The notes under the pieces were generated by a model. It ran no database searches and was not told the DNA's origin. It worked only from the letters and a program-made list of their open reading frames with translations. Below are positions 45,040 through 54,386 of a stretch of DNA of 64,000 nucleotides, in pieces. The position numbers and the translations under genes are program-made. This stretch comes from Oxalobacter formigenes. GTDB taxonomy: Bacteria; Pseudomonadota; Gammaproteobacteria; Burkholderiales; Burkholderiaceae_D. The stretch covers positions 1,178,001-1,242,000 of the forward strand of contig NZ_CP018787.1 of NCBI RefSeq assembly GCF_002127965.1, written 5' to 3'. Position 1 is the first letter of the stretch. Every line of letters begins with the position of its first letter.

Positions 45040-47102
45040 ACAGCCTCCTTGAAAACCAGAGTTTGGGGATAATAGGGTGAGGCATCGGGAAACAGGTCGC
45101 GCCGGATGCCGGTCAGGGCAGCGATGGCCGAATTTTGCCGGATGCGGGAAGGCATGTTGCAGACCGATTGCAGCATGTCGTCGATTTGTTCGAGCATGGC
45201 ATCCTGTTCGGACGGTTCATGCGAACGCTTGCCGAACCAGTCGGAGATGACCTTTAAAAGCGGGGCGATATCGATGCCGTTTCGTTCCAGACGGGAGCGC
45301 ATATGCATCAGGTAAACGATGTTGACACCGATGCGCATTTGCCCGAAAAGGCTGGCAATGGCGTTATCCTTTCCGGAGCCCAGTCCTGAAAGTCGGGGGG
45401 CGATAACGGAGAGGCGGTCGATCATGCGAACCGAGGTCTGGATGACCGGCGGTGGCGTTCTGGCGGATTTCGCCAACCGTGAAATTTCATCACTGACACT
45501 GGCAAGCAGTCGTTTCGTCGTCCATTCCGCATCGAACGAACGGAATACCATGGCGGATATGAGAGCCATCGTGATACCGATACATTGCGCGAAAACCTGA
45601 CCGTTCATGAAAGAGGTGGCGTTCGCCATATCCAGATCGTACATGGTCGTTGTGGACCAGATGCCCATCATGAAGATGGTCGTGCCGAAAGCGGTTGCCG
45701 GACGGGCCATGAAAATGCCTCCGATGATGACAATGGGGGCGAAAAGCAGCATGAGCGATTCAAAGGAATGCGTGCTGTACATGACGACGAGCAGGTAAAA
45801 ACCTGCGGGCAAAAGCGAATAAATCGTAAAGAGAAGCACTTTCTTCAGGGCGGCGACGGAATTATCGTTTCGGATGAAGGAAAGGTAAAAAATACTCGTC
45901 ATCATCGGGGCACAAAAACCGGCGTTCCATCCGCTCGCCACCCAGAAGAGCGACGCCAGCATGATGGAAAAAATAGCCGAGGCAGAGACGAGCAGGGCCA
46001 GATGGCGGTCTTTGGTCAGCTGGTTGAGCGAGACAGGTATGGTTTTTGGCGCTGCCGGTGCCTTGCCTTTCAGGCAGTCATCGATGGTGCGACGCTGGTC
46101 GGCACAATTTTCACGGGAGGTGACCAGTTTTTCGAGATTGTTTGCCAGATGAACGATCAGGACTTCGTCCCATGAAGAGCTTTGGGTGATTTCAGGCAAG
46201 CCATGCCTAATCCGTTCACGTAACCACTGGGCGCTTTCCGGAGTGGGATTGTCCTCTTCTAACCAGCTGGCGATATTGTCGAGCAGGTATTCCCAGTACT
46301 CCGGGAGTTTCCCGGCTTTCTTCAGTTCCATGACGCTGTCCTCGATTGAGGTGATCAGAGGGATCACGACAGTCAGGCGATCCTGTAGCAGCCGGATATT
46401 CGCAACGGCCCATTTTTCGTTGGAAGTGTCATGGGGAAGGTTGGCGGACAGGACACGCAAATCGGTAAGGATGCGGGCAGCATTCAGTCTGGGAGCATTT
46501 CCCAGCGGTGTGTTGTCTTTCAGGATGGTGGTTATCCATTGACGGATGTCTTTCCTGACGGCATCCATCTGATTGATGACGGTAGAGCCGACATGACGTG
46601 GAAAAATGAGGCTATGAATCAGGATGGCCGAGACAAAACCGATGCCGGTTTCTTCAGCACGGGCGATTGCCATATCCGTGATGTACTGCACATTGATGAA
46701 ATTGATGTCACCCAGTACACTGAAGATGATGACCGGTACGGTAAAACCGGCGACGGTGTAGACGTAGGCGTCCGTCGTCCGTTTCAGCATCGAAAAGTAC
46801 ATGCAGACGCCGACCCAGAGAGCGATCAGAAAGCACAGCAGTACAGTGTAGTTCACGAACGCGATTAGCAGAAAGATGGAGGCGACCGTCCCAAAGAGGG
46901 TTCCTACAAGGCGTGACATGCCGCGTACGTAAACACTGCCCGCCATGGACTGGGAAACGATACAGGTTGCCATGGGTGCCCAGAAGGGGCGGGGCAGACC
47001 CAGTCTTAATGCAATGTAGAGTGCCAGCATGGCCGCAAGGAAACATTTCACTCCAAAAAGGAGCTCTCCCCATGTCGGTTTTTGCAGGTAGTCTTTAAGC
47101 AT
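45036..47102 (-). CDS. FUSC/AaeB-family efflux pump
   Basis: A 688-residue inner-membrane pump with two hydrophobic blocks (about 15-165 and 375-520) and the signature GLPRPFWAPMATCIVSQS. It starts six bases after its MarR regulator and is followed by aaeX, aaeA and nodT. AaeB proteins export p-hydroxybenzoate and related aromatic acids. Confidence 0.92.
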   Translation of the reverse strand: MLKDYLQKPTWGELLFGVKCFLAAMLALYIALRLGLPRPFWAPMATCIVSQSMAGSVYVRGMSRLVGTLFGTVASIFLLIAFVNYTVLLCFLIALWVGVCMYFSMLKRTTDAYVYTVAGFTVPVIIFSVLGDINFINVQYITDMAIARAEETGIGFVSAILIHSLIFPRHVGSTVINQMDAVRKDIRQWITTILKDNTPLGNAPRLNAARILTDLRVLSANLPHDTSNEKWAVANIRLLQDRLTVVIPLITSIEDSVMELKKAGKLPEYWEYLLDNIASWLEEDNPTPESAQWLRERIRHGLPEITQSSSWDEVLIVHLANNLEKLVTSRENCADQRRTIDDCLKGKAPAAPKTIPVSLNQLTKDRHLALLVSASAIFSIMLASLFWVASGWNAGFCAPMMTSIFYLSFIRNDNSVAALKKVLLFTIYSLLPAGFYLLVVMYSTHSFESLMLLFAPIVIIGGIFMARPATAFGTTIFMMGIWSTTTMYDLDMANATSFMNGQVFAQCIGITMALISAMVFRSFDAEWTTKRLLASVSDEISRLAKSARTPPPVIQTSVRMIDRLSVIAPRLSGLGSGKDNAIASLFGQMRIGVNIVYLMHMRSRLERNGIDIAPLLKVISDWFGKRSHEPSEQDAMLEQIDDMLQSVCNMPSRIRQNSAIAALTGIRRDLFPDASPYYPQTLVFKEAV

Positions 47103-47108
47103 TTTCCA

Positions 47109-47549
47109 TCAGTACAGTTTGATCGACTGGCCCAGTTTTTCCAGCACTTTCAGGCAGGTTTCCAGTTCTTGCTGTTCAATATCCCTGAACAGTTCCCGAC
47201 GGAAAGGCGTCATCGCCTCACCAATCTGGCGAACACGTTCACGGCCATTTTCGGTCAGGGTCAAAAGACGCGCGCGCCGGTCGTTGGCATCTTCCTCACG
47301 GCTCAAGAGTTTGGCTGAAATCAGCTGGTCAATGACCCGAACGACCGAAGAAGGGTCCAGCCCCATTGCTTCGGCCACTTCTCCGGGCCTGACACGATCT
47401 CCCATCCGGCTGATGACAACGGCTGGCCATGCGGTGGCCTGTGAAAGTCCGTATTGTGCGGCCACCTTGTCGGCGGCGGTCTTGTAGGCGCGTGCGACCC
47501 GGGAAAGGGTCCCGGTAAGTGTCATCAGTAACTGATCTTTTTCTTTCAT
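47109..47549 (-). CDS. MarR-family regulator of the AaeB-type operon
   Basis: A 146-residue MarR regulator. The winged HTH has GDRVRPGEVAEAMGLDPSSVVRVIDQL and the wing DRRARLLTLTENGRE. It is the first gene of the efflux operon and likely represses it through the palindrome upstream. Phenolic acids commonly bind this family. Confidence 0.9.
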   Translation of the reverse strand: MKEKDQLLMTLTGTLSRVARAYKTAADKVAAQYGLSQATAWPAVVISRMGDRVRPGEVAEAMGLDPSSVVRVIDQLISAKLLSREEDANDRRARLLTLTENGRERVRQIGEAMTPFRRELFRDIEQQELETCLKVLEKLGQSIKLY

Positions 47550-47572
47550 GTCGTTAAATAGTTTGCATGTAA

Positions 47573-47594
47573 AATATTTGAAACCGTAAATATT
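47573..47594. promoter_or_regulatory. Candidate MarR operator of the efflux operon
   Basis: A perfect inverted repeat AATATTT-N8-AAATATT lies 24 to 45 bases upstream of the regulator start. An outer dyad AATAGTT (47558-47564)/AACTATT (47603-47609) encloses it. Confidence 0.55.
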
Positions 47595-47693
47595 AATCTT
47601 TCAACTATTCATGTCAATAGCATTTTTGGTTTTAGTGGGTACTTATGCATGTTTTTGTATCTTTCACGATATTTTTTTCTTTTCCAGGTCTGT

Positions 47694-49799
47694 TTATGCC
47701 GCTTTCCCGTAGCCATTTTCTTTTTGCGAGGCGGTCAATGGTGAATAAGGCAGTGCGTCCGGAAACAGGTCGCGACGGATGCCCGCCAGTGCAGCGATGG
47801 CGTCGTTTTGCTGGACATTGTGATGGCTGCGTGCCAGCTGATAGAGCGTTGTATCGATTTTGTCCAGCAGGACCGGAACGTCTTTTCCTGAATCGTCTTT
47901 CATGCGGTCTTCATAAAAGGCGGACAGATTTTCCAGAACCGGATGGACGGGGATACCCTGACGCTGCAGTTTCGGCATCAGACGCAACAGGCGCGTCATG
48001 TTCAGCCCGACCCGCAAGTCAGAAAGGATATTCATGGCGGAAAGATAACCGGGTTCGCTTGCGACACCATTTTTACGGGCGAGCGCCAGACGGGGAGCGA
48101 GCAGGCTGATACCGTCGACCATTCTGACGGACACTTCCATCACGGAGGGTGCCCTGATGGCTTTTCCCAGACGTGAAATGTCTGTCCACATGGTTTTGAC
48201 CAGCCGCCGCGTGATCGCTTCGATGTTGGCGATGCGAAAAAGGGCGGTGAACAGAACGGCCATACCGGCACCGATAGCCTGACTGACTTGTGAATTGATG
48301 AAGGAAGTCATGTTGGCCGATCCCATGTCGAACATGGTCAGGGTCGCCAGCGTGGTGAACATGAACGGGATGACCTTGATCATGGTCGCCGGTTTTGAGA
48401 GATAAGTTCCAAACCACAGCAGGAAAGGTGCGAAGACCAGCATCATCATTTCGAAACTGTGCGCGGAAGGCAGGAACAACAGGAGATACAACCCGGCTAC
48501 CGGAGTGGAGAGGAGGGTGTAAAAAAGCTGAACCTTGAGGATGGGAACCGGATTGTCCATCGTGGCGAAGAACATGCTGTACATGCCTGCCATCATCGGG
48601 GCACAAAAGCCCATCGGCCATCCGGAAATGACCCAGAACAGGCACGACAGGGAAGTCGCCATCATGGCGGCGAACGCTGACGAGAGCGCGAGGCGGCGAT
48701 CCACGTGCAGGCTCGTTGTCGAAACCTTTGGCTTGCGGGGCTCGGCTGGCGGCATGGCACCGGACAGGCCGATATTGATTTGCCGGCGAAGGTCGAAGCA
48801 GTCTTCACAAATGTCCACGAGCCGGTAAAGTTCCGCCGCAAGATTGGCGAGCAGCATGTCTTCCCAATGGGAATCGGCACTGATGACCGGAGTGGCGTTA
48901 TCGATACGTTTTCTCAGACGAATGGCGTTGCCAGGTTCGTTTTCGACTCCGATTGCCGCCCAGTCGGCAATGTCGTCCATCAGTTTTTGCCATTCACGCG
49001 AGAGCATCCCGGTATTGCTGTTTCGAAGGACGCCCAGCCGGTCTTCAATCGTCGAGAGGATGGGAACCAGTGCCGAGAGCCTGTCCTGCAGGGCACGGAC
49101 TATGTTGGCCGTCCAGCGCAAATTCGAGGTATCGAACGGCAAATGGGTGGACATCATGCGCAGTTCCGTGATGATCTGCGCAAGCTTGTTCAGATCGACG
49201 GGATTGTCTGGATCGATTGTCGATTCGGTCAGGACACTGCGGACCCATTGCTGTGCGTCTTTTAAGGCCTGATCAAGCCGTGTGAGCACGATATTGCCGA
49301 CCCCTTTCGGGAAGACAAGACTGTGCACGAGGGCGGAACAGGTAATCCCGAGCGTGATTTCCTCGACGCGGGCAAGTGCGACATCGTAAATGGACGATAT
49401 GGACAGGTTGGAAACGTCAATAAGCGATGGAAGCGCGATCAGGGCGACGGAGTAACCCGACAGCATGAAGGCATAAGCCCGGGGAGTCCGGTCGAGCATC
49501 GACACGTAAAGACAGAAACCGATCCATACACCGAAAACCAGACACATCAATACGGAATAATTGATGAAAGTCGGGATGAAAATGACCGTTGCCAGCGCGC
49601 CGATAAACGTGCCGATGACCCGGTAAAGGGCTTTCGATCTGACCGCTCCGGCAATCGGCTGGGCGACGACATATGCGGTCAGCGGTGCCCAGAACGGACG
49701 CGGCAATCCAAGCCGAAAGGACAGATACAGTGCCAGCATGGCACCAATGAAGCTTTTAAGGGAAAAGATCCATGCTTCCCGGTCAGGCATTGCGATCAT
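47694..49799 (-). CDS. Second FUSC-family efflux pump
   Basis: A 701-residue paralogue of the pump at 45036-47102, with the same two-block layout and GLPRPFWAPLTAYVVAQPIAG signature. It overlaps its own MarR gene by an ATGA and has no aaeX, aaeA or outer-membrane gene of its own, so it may share the neighbouring operon's partners or act alone. Confidence 0.9.
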   Translation of the reverse strand: MIAMPDREAWIFSLKSFIGAMLALYLSFRLGLPRPFWAPLTAYVVAQPIAGAVRSKALYRVIGTFIGALATVIFIPTFINYSVLMCLVFGVWIGFCLYVSMLDRTPRAYAFMLSGYSVALIALPSLIDVSNLSISSIYDVALARVEEITLGITCSALVHSLVFPKGVGNIVLTRLDQALKDAQQWVRSVLTESTIDPDNPVDLNKLAQIITELRMMSTHLPFDTSNLRWTANIVRALQDRLSALVPILSTIEDRLGVLRNSNTGMLSREWQKLMDDIADWAAIGVENEPGNAIRLRKRIDNATPVISADSHWEDMLLANLAAELYRLVDICEDCFDLRRQINIGLSGAMPPAEPRKPKVSTTSLHVDRRLALSSAFAAMMATSLSCLFWVISGWPMGFCAPMMAGMYSMFFATMDNPVPILKVQLFYTLLSTPVAGLYLLLFLPSAHSFEMMMLVFAPFLLWFGTYLSKPATMIKVIPFMFTTLATLTMFDMGSANMTSFINSQVSQAIGAGMAVLFTALFRIANIEAITRRLVKTMWTDISRLGKAIRAPSVMEVSVRMVDGISLLAPRLALARKNGVASEPGYLSAMNILSDLRVGLNMTRLLRLMPKLQRQGIPVHPVLENLSAFYEDRMKDDSGKDVPVLLDKIDTTLYQLARSHHNVQQNDAIAALAGIRRDLFPDALPYSPLTASQKENGYGKAA

Positions 49800-50257
49800 G
49801 CTGCTTTTACGGATTTTTTTTGTCGTTCGATGGATGTACCCAGTGTTTTGAACACGTGCATGCAGGTATCCAGTTCCTCTTCCGTCAGGCCTTGTAATAA
49901 TTCGCGACGCAAGGGAATAAGAGCCGCCTCGATCTGTTTCACTTTTTTATGGCCTTCAGGAGTGAGAAAGATCAGTTTTGCGCGACGGTCGTTGGTGTCG
50001 CTCCTGCGCTCGATCAGGCCGGAATCGGCAAGCAGGTCGATGAGCCGGACAACGGAAGAGGGCTCGATACCGACGGCGTCGGCGATGACACCGGGACGGA
50101 CGCCATCTCCCATCCGGCTGATGGCGACGATCGGCCATGCGACGGCCTGGGTCAATCCATATTGCGCGGCAACCTTGTCACAGGCAGCCTTGTAGGAACG
50201 CGATACCTGCGTCATCGTGATCATCAGTTCCATCAGGGAACGGTCGTTTGTAGACAT
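49796..50257 (-). CDS. MarR-family regulator of the second FUSC gene
   Basis: A 153-residue MarR regulator similar to the one at 47109-47549 (shared QYGLTQAVAWPIVAISRMGDGVRPG segment). It is cotranscribed with the FUSC gene it probably controls. The two regulator-pump pairs look like an ancient tandem duplication. Confidence 0.9.
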   Translation of the reverse strand: MSTNDRSLMELMITMTQVSRSYKAACDKVAAQYGLTQAVAWPIVAISRMGDGVRPGVIADAVGIEPSSVVRLIDLLADSGLIERRSDTNDRRAKLIFLTPEGHKKVKQIEAALIPLRRELLQGLTEEELDTCMHVFKTLGTSIERQKKSVKAA

Positions 50258-50297
50258 GATTCTTTATTCGTGTAAAAAATGGTTCTGACGCATATTA

Positions 50298-50309
50298 TTC
50301 GCATGCGAA
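50298..50309. promoter_or_regulatory. Palindrome upstream of the second MarR gene
   Basis: A perfect 12-bp palindrome TTCGCATGCGAA, with partial extension into flanking AT sequence, sits 41 to 52 bases before the start. It is different from the operator of the first MarR gene. Confidence 0.55.
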
Positions 50310-50459
50310 GTATGTTGTCAATTAAAAATAAGCTGGCCACAATTTTCCGGATTTTCAATGCATTGATATATATGGATTATTTTTGAGTTTTTGAAAAACC
50401 GTGTTGCAAAAAAAAAGGATTGGCTGCATCCTTTTTATATGAGAGTTCTGGAGGATGTC

Positions 50460-50837
50460 ATGACGGATGAGAAAAATAAAACTGGCCTGCAATTTGACGG
50501 GCTTCCCATGCAATCATTGATCGGAAGCCCTCTGAAAGCAGCGTCCGATGCGCAAGCGAAACTGGCTGAAACGACGGCGGAATTCATCCGGACAGTCGGG
50601 TTGGAGAGTTCTTGTTCAGGTAAAATCAAAACAGCTACTGTTACGTTTCGCAAAAAGGGAGCGGATGAATCAGATGACCCCGCTGAAAAGGAAGTGAGCC
50701 TGCAAGTGCCTTTGCTTGCCATTGTTCCCATACCGTCACCGGCTATCGAAGACATTGACGTCAACTTTGACATGGATGTGAAATCGTATTCGGAACACGC
50801 AGCAGTCAGGAAGCAGGATAGTGAAAGGAAATATTGA
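50460..50837 (+). CDS. DUF2589-family protein, N-terminal two thirds
   Basis: A 125-residue protein with the DUF2589 pattern: LPMQSLIGSPLKAASDAQAKLAETTAEFI at the start and VPLLAIVPIPSPAIEDIDVNFDMDVKS later. GGAGG lies five bases before ATG 50460. The family domain normally continues, but a TGA at 50835 ends the frame. The missing part is recognisable in the same frame from 50865 on. Function of the family is unknown. Confidence 0.7.
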   Translation: MTDEKNKTGLQFDGLPMQSLIGSPLKAASDAQAKLAETTAEFIRTVGLESSCSGKIKTATVTFRKKGADESDDPAEKEVSLQVPLLAIVPIPSPAIEDIDVNFDMDVKSYSEHAAVRKQDSERKY

Positions 50838-50864
50838 CCGGTAAACAACGGGATGATGCTTTAG

Positions 50865-51092
50865 GCAAAAGTGGGCGGTGTTTCAGCTTCAGTCAGTGGC
50901 GCCACTTCCATTTGGACGGAAAGAATACCACCTTCACATCATCCGGAAGAATGTCATGTTTCTGTTCAGTACGGGCCTTTTTCCGATGGCATGCCGGAAG
51001 GATCGACGAAGGTAGCCGATATGTTGCAACAGCCGGTTCAGCCGACAAAAAACGATGCTGAACACAATGAAGAAAAACCGTTGAAAAAGTAA
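50865..51092 (+). pseudogene. Detached C-terminal part of the DUF2589 gene
   Basis: The translation AKVGGVSASVSGATS... and VQYGPFSDGMPEGSTKVADML matches the usual DUF2589 ending (a VSVSGSV strand and a GMPEGL..VLD helix). Two stops (50835, 50862) separate it from the first part although both lie in one frame. The -1 frame between them reads ILTGKQRDDALGK and joins smoothly, so two compensating indels are the simplest explanation. It ends at the TAA at 51090-51092. Confidence 0.6.
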
Positions 51093-51225
51093 TGGAAAAA
51101 TGAAGGGCTGTAAAGATCAGGATGGCTGAAAATCTTTCCTTATTTGTAACTTTTTATCTTTTTCCAACAGGAAATTGCCGTTTCGATTATTCTTGACCTT
51201 ATGTTGTTTTGCAGGGAGAAAAATC

Positions 51226-51510
51226 ATGAACAGCCAGTCCGTTTTCACCAGATGCCTCAAGACAGGCCTGTTTTTTACTGTTGCCCTGTTTTTCGTTCAT
51301 GGACAGGTTCAGGCTGCCGATGGGAAAACTCCCGGTAGCAATAGTGGCGAACCATGCCAGTTGACGCCGGTCGAAAAATATCTGGAACGTCATCCCGAAT
51401 CGCAATGGCCGCCGTCACGCCGTGAAGAAATCAGGCGTTGCGACAATGCTTTAGACCAGCAAAAAGCGGTGAATCCTTCAGCGCAGGAAAAGAAGATTCA
51501 ACAGAAATAA
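51226..51510 (+). CDS. Small exported protein (94 aa)
   Basis: A 94-residue protein with a clear signal peptide (residues 1-31: positive start, hydrophobic core, cleavage after VQA). The mature part is about 63 residues, polar, with two Cys (in GEPCQLT and IRRCDN) that could form a disulfide. GGGAG precedes the ATG. I do not recognise the family. Confidence 0.65.
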   Translation: MNSQSVFTRCLKTGLFFTVALFFVHGQVQAADGKTPGSNSGEPCQLTPVEKYLERHPESQWPPSRREEIRRCDNALDQQKAVNPSAQEKKIQQK

Positions 51511-51552
51511 AAGAAGCAGGGCGAAAATTTGCCCCCATCACACCGATTCAGG

Positions 51553-51592
51553 AAAACCGGATTTTGCCAGTTATCGTGCAAATCCGGTTTTT
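51553..51592 (+). terminator. Terminator after the small exported protein gene
   Basis: A 12-bp stem AAAACCGGATTT/AAATCCGGTTTT (51553-51564, 51580-51591) followed by T residues. Confidence 0.75.
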
Positions 51593-51660
51593 AAATGGGT
51601 ATGAGGTGAAGAGAAGCGATGCATTCGTTATAATGCCGTTTTGCCTTTGTGAATTCTGTC

Positions 51661-53004
51661 ATGCCTTTTTCACCCGAACTTTTATTGCCAGCCGGTTCTG
51701 TCGAAAAGATGCGCGCTGCGTATGATTTCGGCGCGGATGCCGTTTATGCCGGTCAGCCCCGTTACAGCCTTCGGGCCAGAAACAACGAGTTTTCCACATA
51801 CGAGGCGCTGAAAGAAGGGATCGACGAAGCGCATCGCCGCGGCAAGCAGTTCTACGTCGCCAGCAATATCTACGCCCATAATTCCAAGCTGAAAACCTAT
51901 CTGGACGATATGGCTCCGGTTATCGACATGAAGCCGGATGCGCTGATCATGGCCGATCCGGGCCTGATCATGATGGTTCGGGACAAATGGCCGGAAGTGC
52001 CGGTGCATCTGTCGGTGCAGGCGAATGCGATCAACTGGGCGGACGTGAAATTCTGGGAACGCATGGGCCTGACCCGCGTGATTCTGTCGCGTGAGTTGTC
52101 GCTGGATGAGGTTAGCGAAATCCGGCAAAAATGCCCGGATATGGAACTGGAAGTGTTCGTCCATGGTGCCTTGTGCGTCGCTTATTCGGGACGCTGTCTG
52201 CTTTCCGGTTATTTCAATCATCGCGATTCCAATCAGGGGACGTGCACCAATTCGTGCCGGTGGAATTACAAGATCACGAATGCTGAAGAAAATGCTTGCG
52301 GCGACGTGTTGCCACTCGATATGGCACAGATTATGGAACAGGCCCAGACGTTGCCTTCGGCGATGGGAAACATGCCGCGCCATCCGGCGGCCGACCGGGT
52401 TTATATGATCGAGGAAGGCAAGCGTCCCGGTCAGCTCTTGCCGATCATGGAAGACGAACACGGCACGTATATCCTGAATTCAAAGGATTTGCGCGCGGTC
52501 GAGCATATCGAACGGCTTGTCAGAATCGGCGTGAATTCCCTGAAGATCGAAGGCCGGACAAAATCGATTTATTATGTGGCGCGTACCGCTCAGGTGTATC
52601 GCAAGGCGATTGACGACGCAGTGGCAGGCCGGCCATTCGACACGACATTGCTGGGCGCCTTGCAGAGCCTTGCCAACCGGGGTTATACGGATGGCTTCTA
52701 CCAGCGTCACCATACGCAGGATTACCAGAATTACATGACAGGCGCTTCCGAGCTGAACAACAGCCATTATGTCGGCGACATTATCGAGGCGCAAAATGGC
52801 TGGGCTACCGTTCTCGTCAAGAACCGGTTTGCCGTTGGCGATACACTGGAGGTGTATCATCCGGATGGCAATGCCGTGCTGCCTTTGAAGAACATGCAGA
52901 ACGAAGAGGGCACTGCGGTCGATGTCGCGCCCGGCAGCGGGCATCGCGTCAGGATTCCTCTGGAAGACCGATACAAGGGCGCGTTTATCGCAAGAAGACT
53001 GTAA
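51661..53004 (+). CDS. trhP: Peptidase-U32-family tRNA hydroxylation protein TrhP (YegQ)
   Basis: A 447-residue U32 protein aligning with enteric YegQ/TrhP, which forms 5-hydroxyuridine at tRNA position 34. Shared segments are ELLLPAGSVEKMRAAYDFGADAVYAGQPRYSLRAR split here as the N-terminal block, VHGALCVAYSGRCLLSGY, GTCTNSCRW (iron-sulfur Cys) and SLKIEGRTKS. The C-terminal barrel domain is present. ATG 51661 matches the family start. Confidence 0.93.
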   Translation: MPFSPELLLPAGSVEKMRAAYDFGADAVYAGQPRYSLRARNNEFSTYEALKEGIDEAHRRGKQFYVASNIYAHNSKLKTYLDDMAPVIDMKPDALIMADPGLIMMVRDKWPEVPVHLSVQANAINWADVKFWERMGLTRVILSRELSLDEVSEIRQKCPDMELEVFVHGALCVAYSGRCLLSGYFNHRDSNQGTCTNSCRWNYKITNAEENACGDVLPLDMAQIMEQAQTLPSAMGNMPRHPAADRVYMIEEGKRPGQLLPIMEDEHGTYILNSKDLRAVEHIERLVRIGVNSLKIEGRTKSIYYVARTAQVYRKAIDDAVAGRPFDTTLLGALQSLANRGYTDGFYQRHHTQDYQNYMTGASELNNSHYVGDIIEAQNGWATVLVKNRFAVGDTLEVYHPDGNAVLPLKNMQNEEGTAVDVAPGSGHRVRIPLEDRYKGAFIARRL

Positions 53005-53027
53005 AGAGAAAAGAGCAGAACGGATTT

Positions 53028-53771
53028 ATGAGACAAATCGTACTCGATACCGAAACGACCGGCCTTTACGCCAATAATGGCGACCGGATCATTGAAATCG
53101 GTTGTGTGGAAGTGCTTTCCCGCCACGTCACCGAGAATCATTTTCACCAATACATCAATCCGGAACGTGATTCTCATCCGGATGCGCTGGCGGTTCATGG
53201 ATTGACGACGGAGTTTCTCTCCGACAAGCCCAAATTTGCCGAAATTGCACAGGCGTTCTGCGACTATATCCGGGGGGCTGAACTCATTATCCACAATGCC
53301 CCGTTCGATATCGGTTTTCTGAATGCCGAACTGGCGCGGCTGGGTATGCCTAAGGTCGAGGAAATTGCCGAGTGCATAACGGACAGTCTGGTCAAGGCAC
53401 GTGACATGTTTCCGGGGCGCAGAAATTCACTGGATGCCCTGTGCGAACGTTTCGAAATCTCCAACGCGCACCGAACCCTTCACGGTGCGCTGCTTGACTC
53501 GGAATTGCTGGCGGAAGTCTATCTGGCGATGACGCGTGGTCAGGAAACACTGGAAATCGGGGGGATGTCGATTGAAGAGGAAGAAGCGGCAGCCAAGGCG
53601 GCACCCCTGTCCAACATCCACATCGTGGTACTCGCCGCGACAGAAGAAGAACTCGCAAGGCACGAGGAAGTCCTGGACGATATCGAAAAATCCAACAAGG
53701 GCGCGCCATGCGTCTGGCGAACGGAACCGGTGACCGCTGACGGGGCGCTTGAGGCAGAACCGGCGAAATAA
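53028..53771 (+). CDS. dnaQ: DNA polymerase III epsilon subunit (proofreading exonuclease)
   Basis: A 247-residue DEDDh exonuclease. ExoI is Asp7-Thr-Glu9, ExoII Asp94 in HNAPFD, and ExoIII has His152 and Asp157 in HGALLDSE. A C-terminal tail of about 65 residues, rich in Glu and Ala, binds the alpha subunit. It corrects replication errors at the fork. It follows trhP by 23 bases. Confidence 0.94.
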   Translation: MRQIVLDTETTGLYANNGDRIIEIGCVEVLSRHVTENHFHQYINPERDSHPDALAVHGLTTEFLSDKPKFAEIAQAFCDYIRGAELIIHNAPFDIGFLNAELARLGMPKVEEIAECITDSLVKARDMFPGRRNSLDALCERFEISNAHRTLHGALLDSELLAEVYLAMTRGQETLEIGGMSIEEEEAAAKAAPLSNIHIVVLAATEEELARHEEVLDDIEKSNKGAPCVWRTEPVTADGALEAEPAK

Positions 53772-53778
53772 GGGGAAA

Positions 53779-54216
53779 TCAGGCGGTTTCGACGGCCTTC
53801 CTCAAGAGAGTGCGGATGTTGACTTCCTTTTGCCAGCATGCGTGTTCTTCATTGCTGTTGGCAAGGCGTTTCATTTCGTCGATACCGATGTCTGTCTGGC
53901 TTTTCAGAAGGCGTTCAGCCAGACCGATGTCGGGGTGTACGCAGCCGAAGAAATTGACGATGTCGCCATACTGGATCAACAGGCTCGGGAAGTTTTCGAT
54001 ATCCAGATCGTCGAGCAGATCGGCATGATCCTCGATATCGATCCAGAGGAAAACGATGTCAGGGTATTTTTCCGCGAATGTTTTGAATAGCGGTTTGTAG
54101 GCGCGACAAGCCCCGCACCATTGCGCGCAAAAGCAGGCAACGATCCATGAATCTTCTGTCAGTGTCGTATTGAGAAGGGAATAATCCGCTTCTTTTAAAG
54201 GAATAAACGACGGCAT
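53779..54216 (-). CDS. Thioredoxin-like protein
   Basis: A 145-residue thioredoxin-fold protein with the active site Trp-Cys-Gly-Ala-Cys (WCGAC) near residue 34-38 and the cis-Pro in ENFPSLL. A C-terminal extension of about 35 residues is helical. Probably a cytoplasmic disulfide reductase or holdase of the thioredoxin family. ATG 54216 is preferred over distant upstream in-frame codons. Confidence 0.85.
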   Translation of the reverse strand: MPSFIPLKEADYSLLNTTLTEDSWIVACFCAQWCGACRAYKPLFKTFAEKYPDIVFLWIDIEDHADLLDDLDIENFPSLLIQYGDIVNFFGCVHPDIGLAERLLKSQTDIGIDEMKRLANSNEEHACWQKEVNIRTLLRKAVETA

Positions 54217-54272
54217 GGCAACTCTTGAAACAAAGCGGTAAACTTGGGGATGCCATTTTAGCCAAGGTCGGA

Positions 54273-54300
54273 TAAAAACGCCACTTTCCGGCGGTTTTAT
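54273..54300 (+). terminator. Weak hairpin upstream of gluQ
   Basis: A short CGCC/GGCG stem extended by A and T runs, followed by TTTTATTTTT. It could be a leaky terminator or attenuator in the gluQ leader. Confidence 0.3.
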
Positions 54301-54386
54301 TTTTCCCTTTCCTTGTGTCTGCGCAAAAAACGACTTGAATACAAGGCTTTGGCGTAACAATAACCGATCTCTGAAGGAAACGGGTC

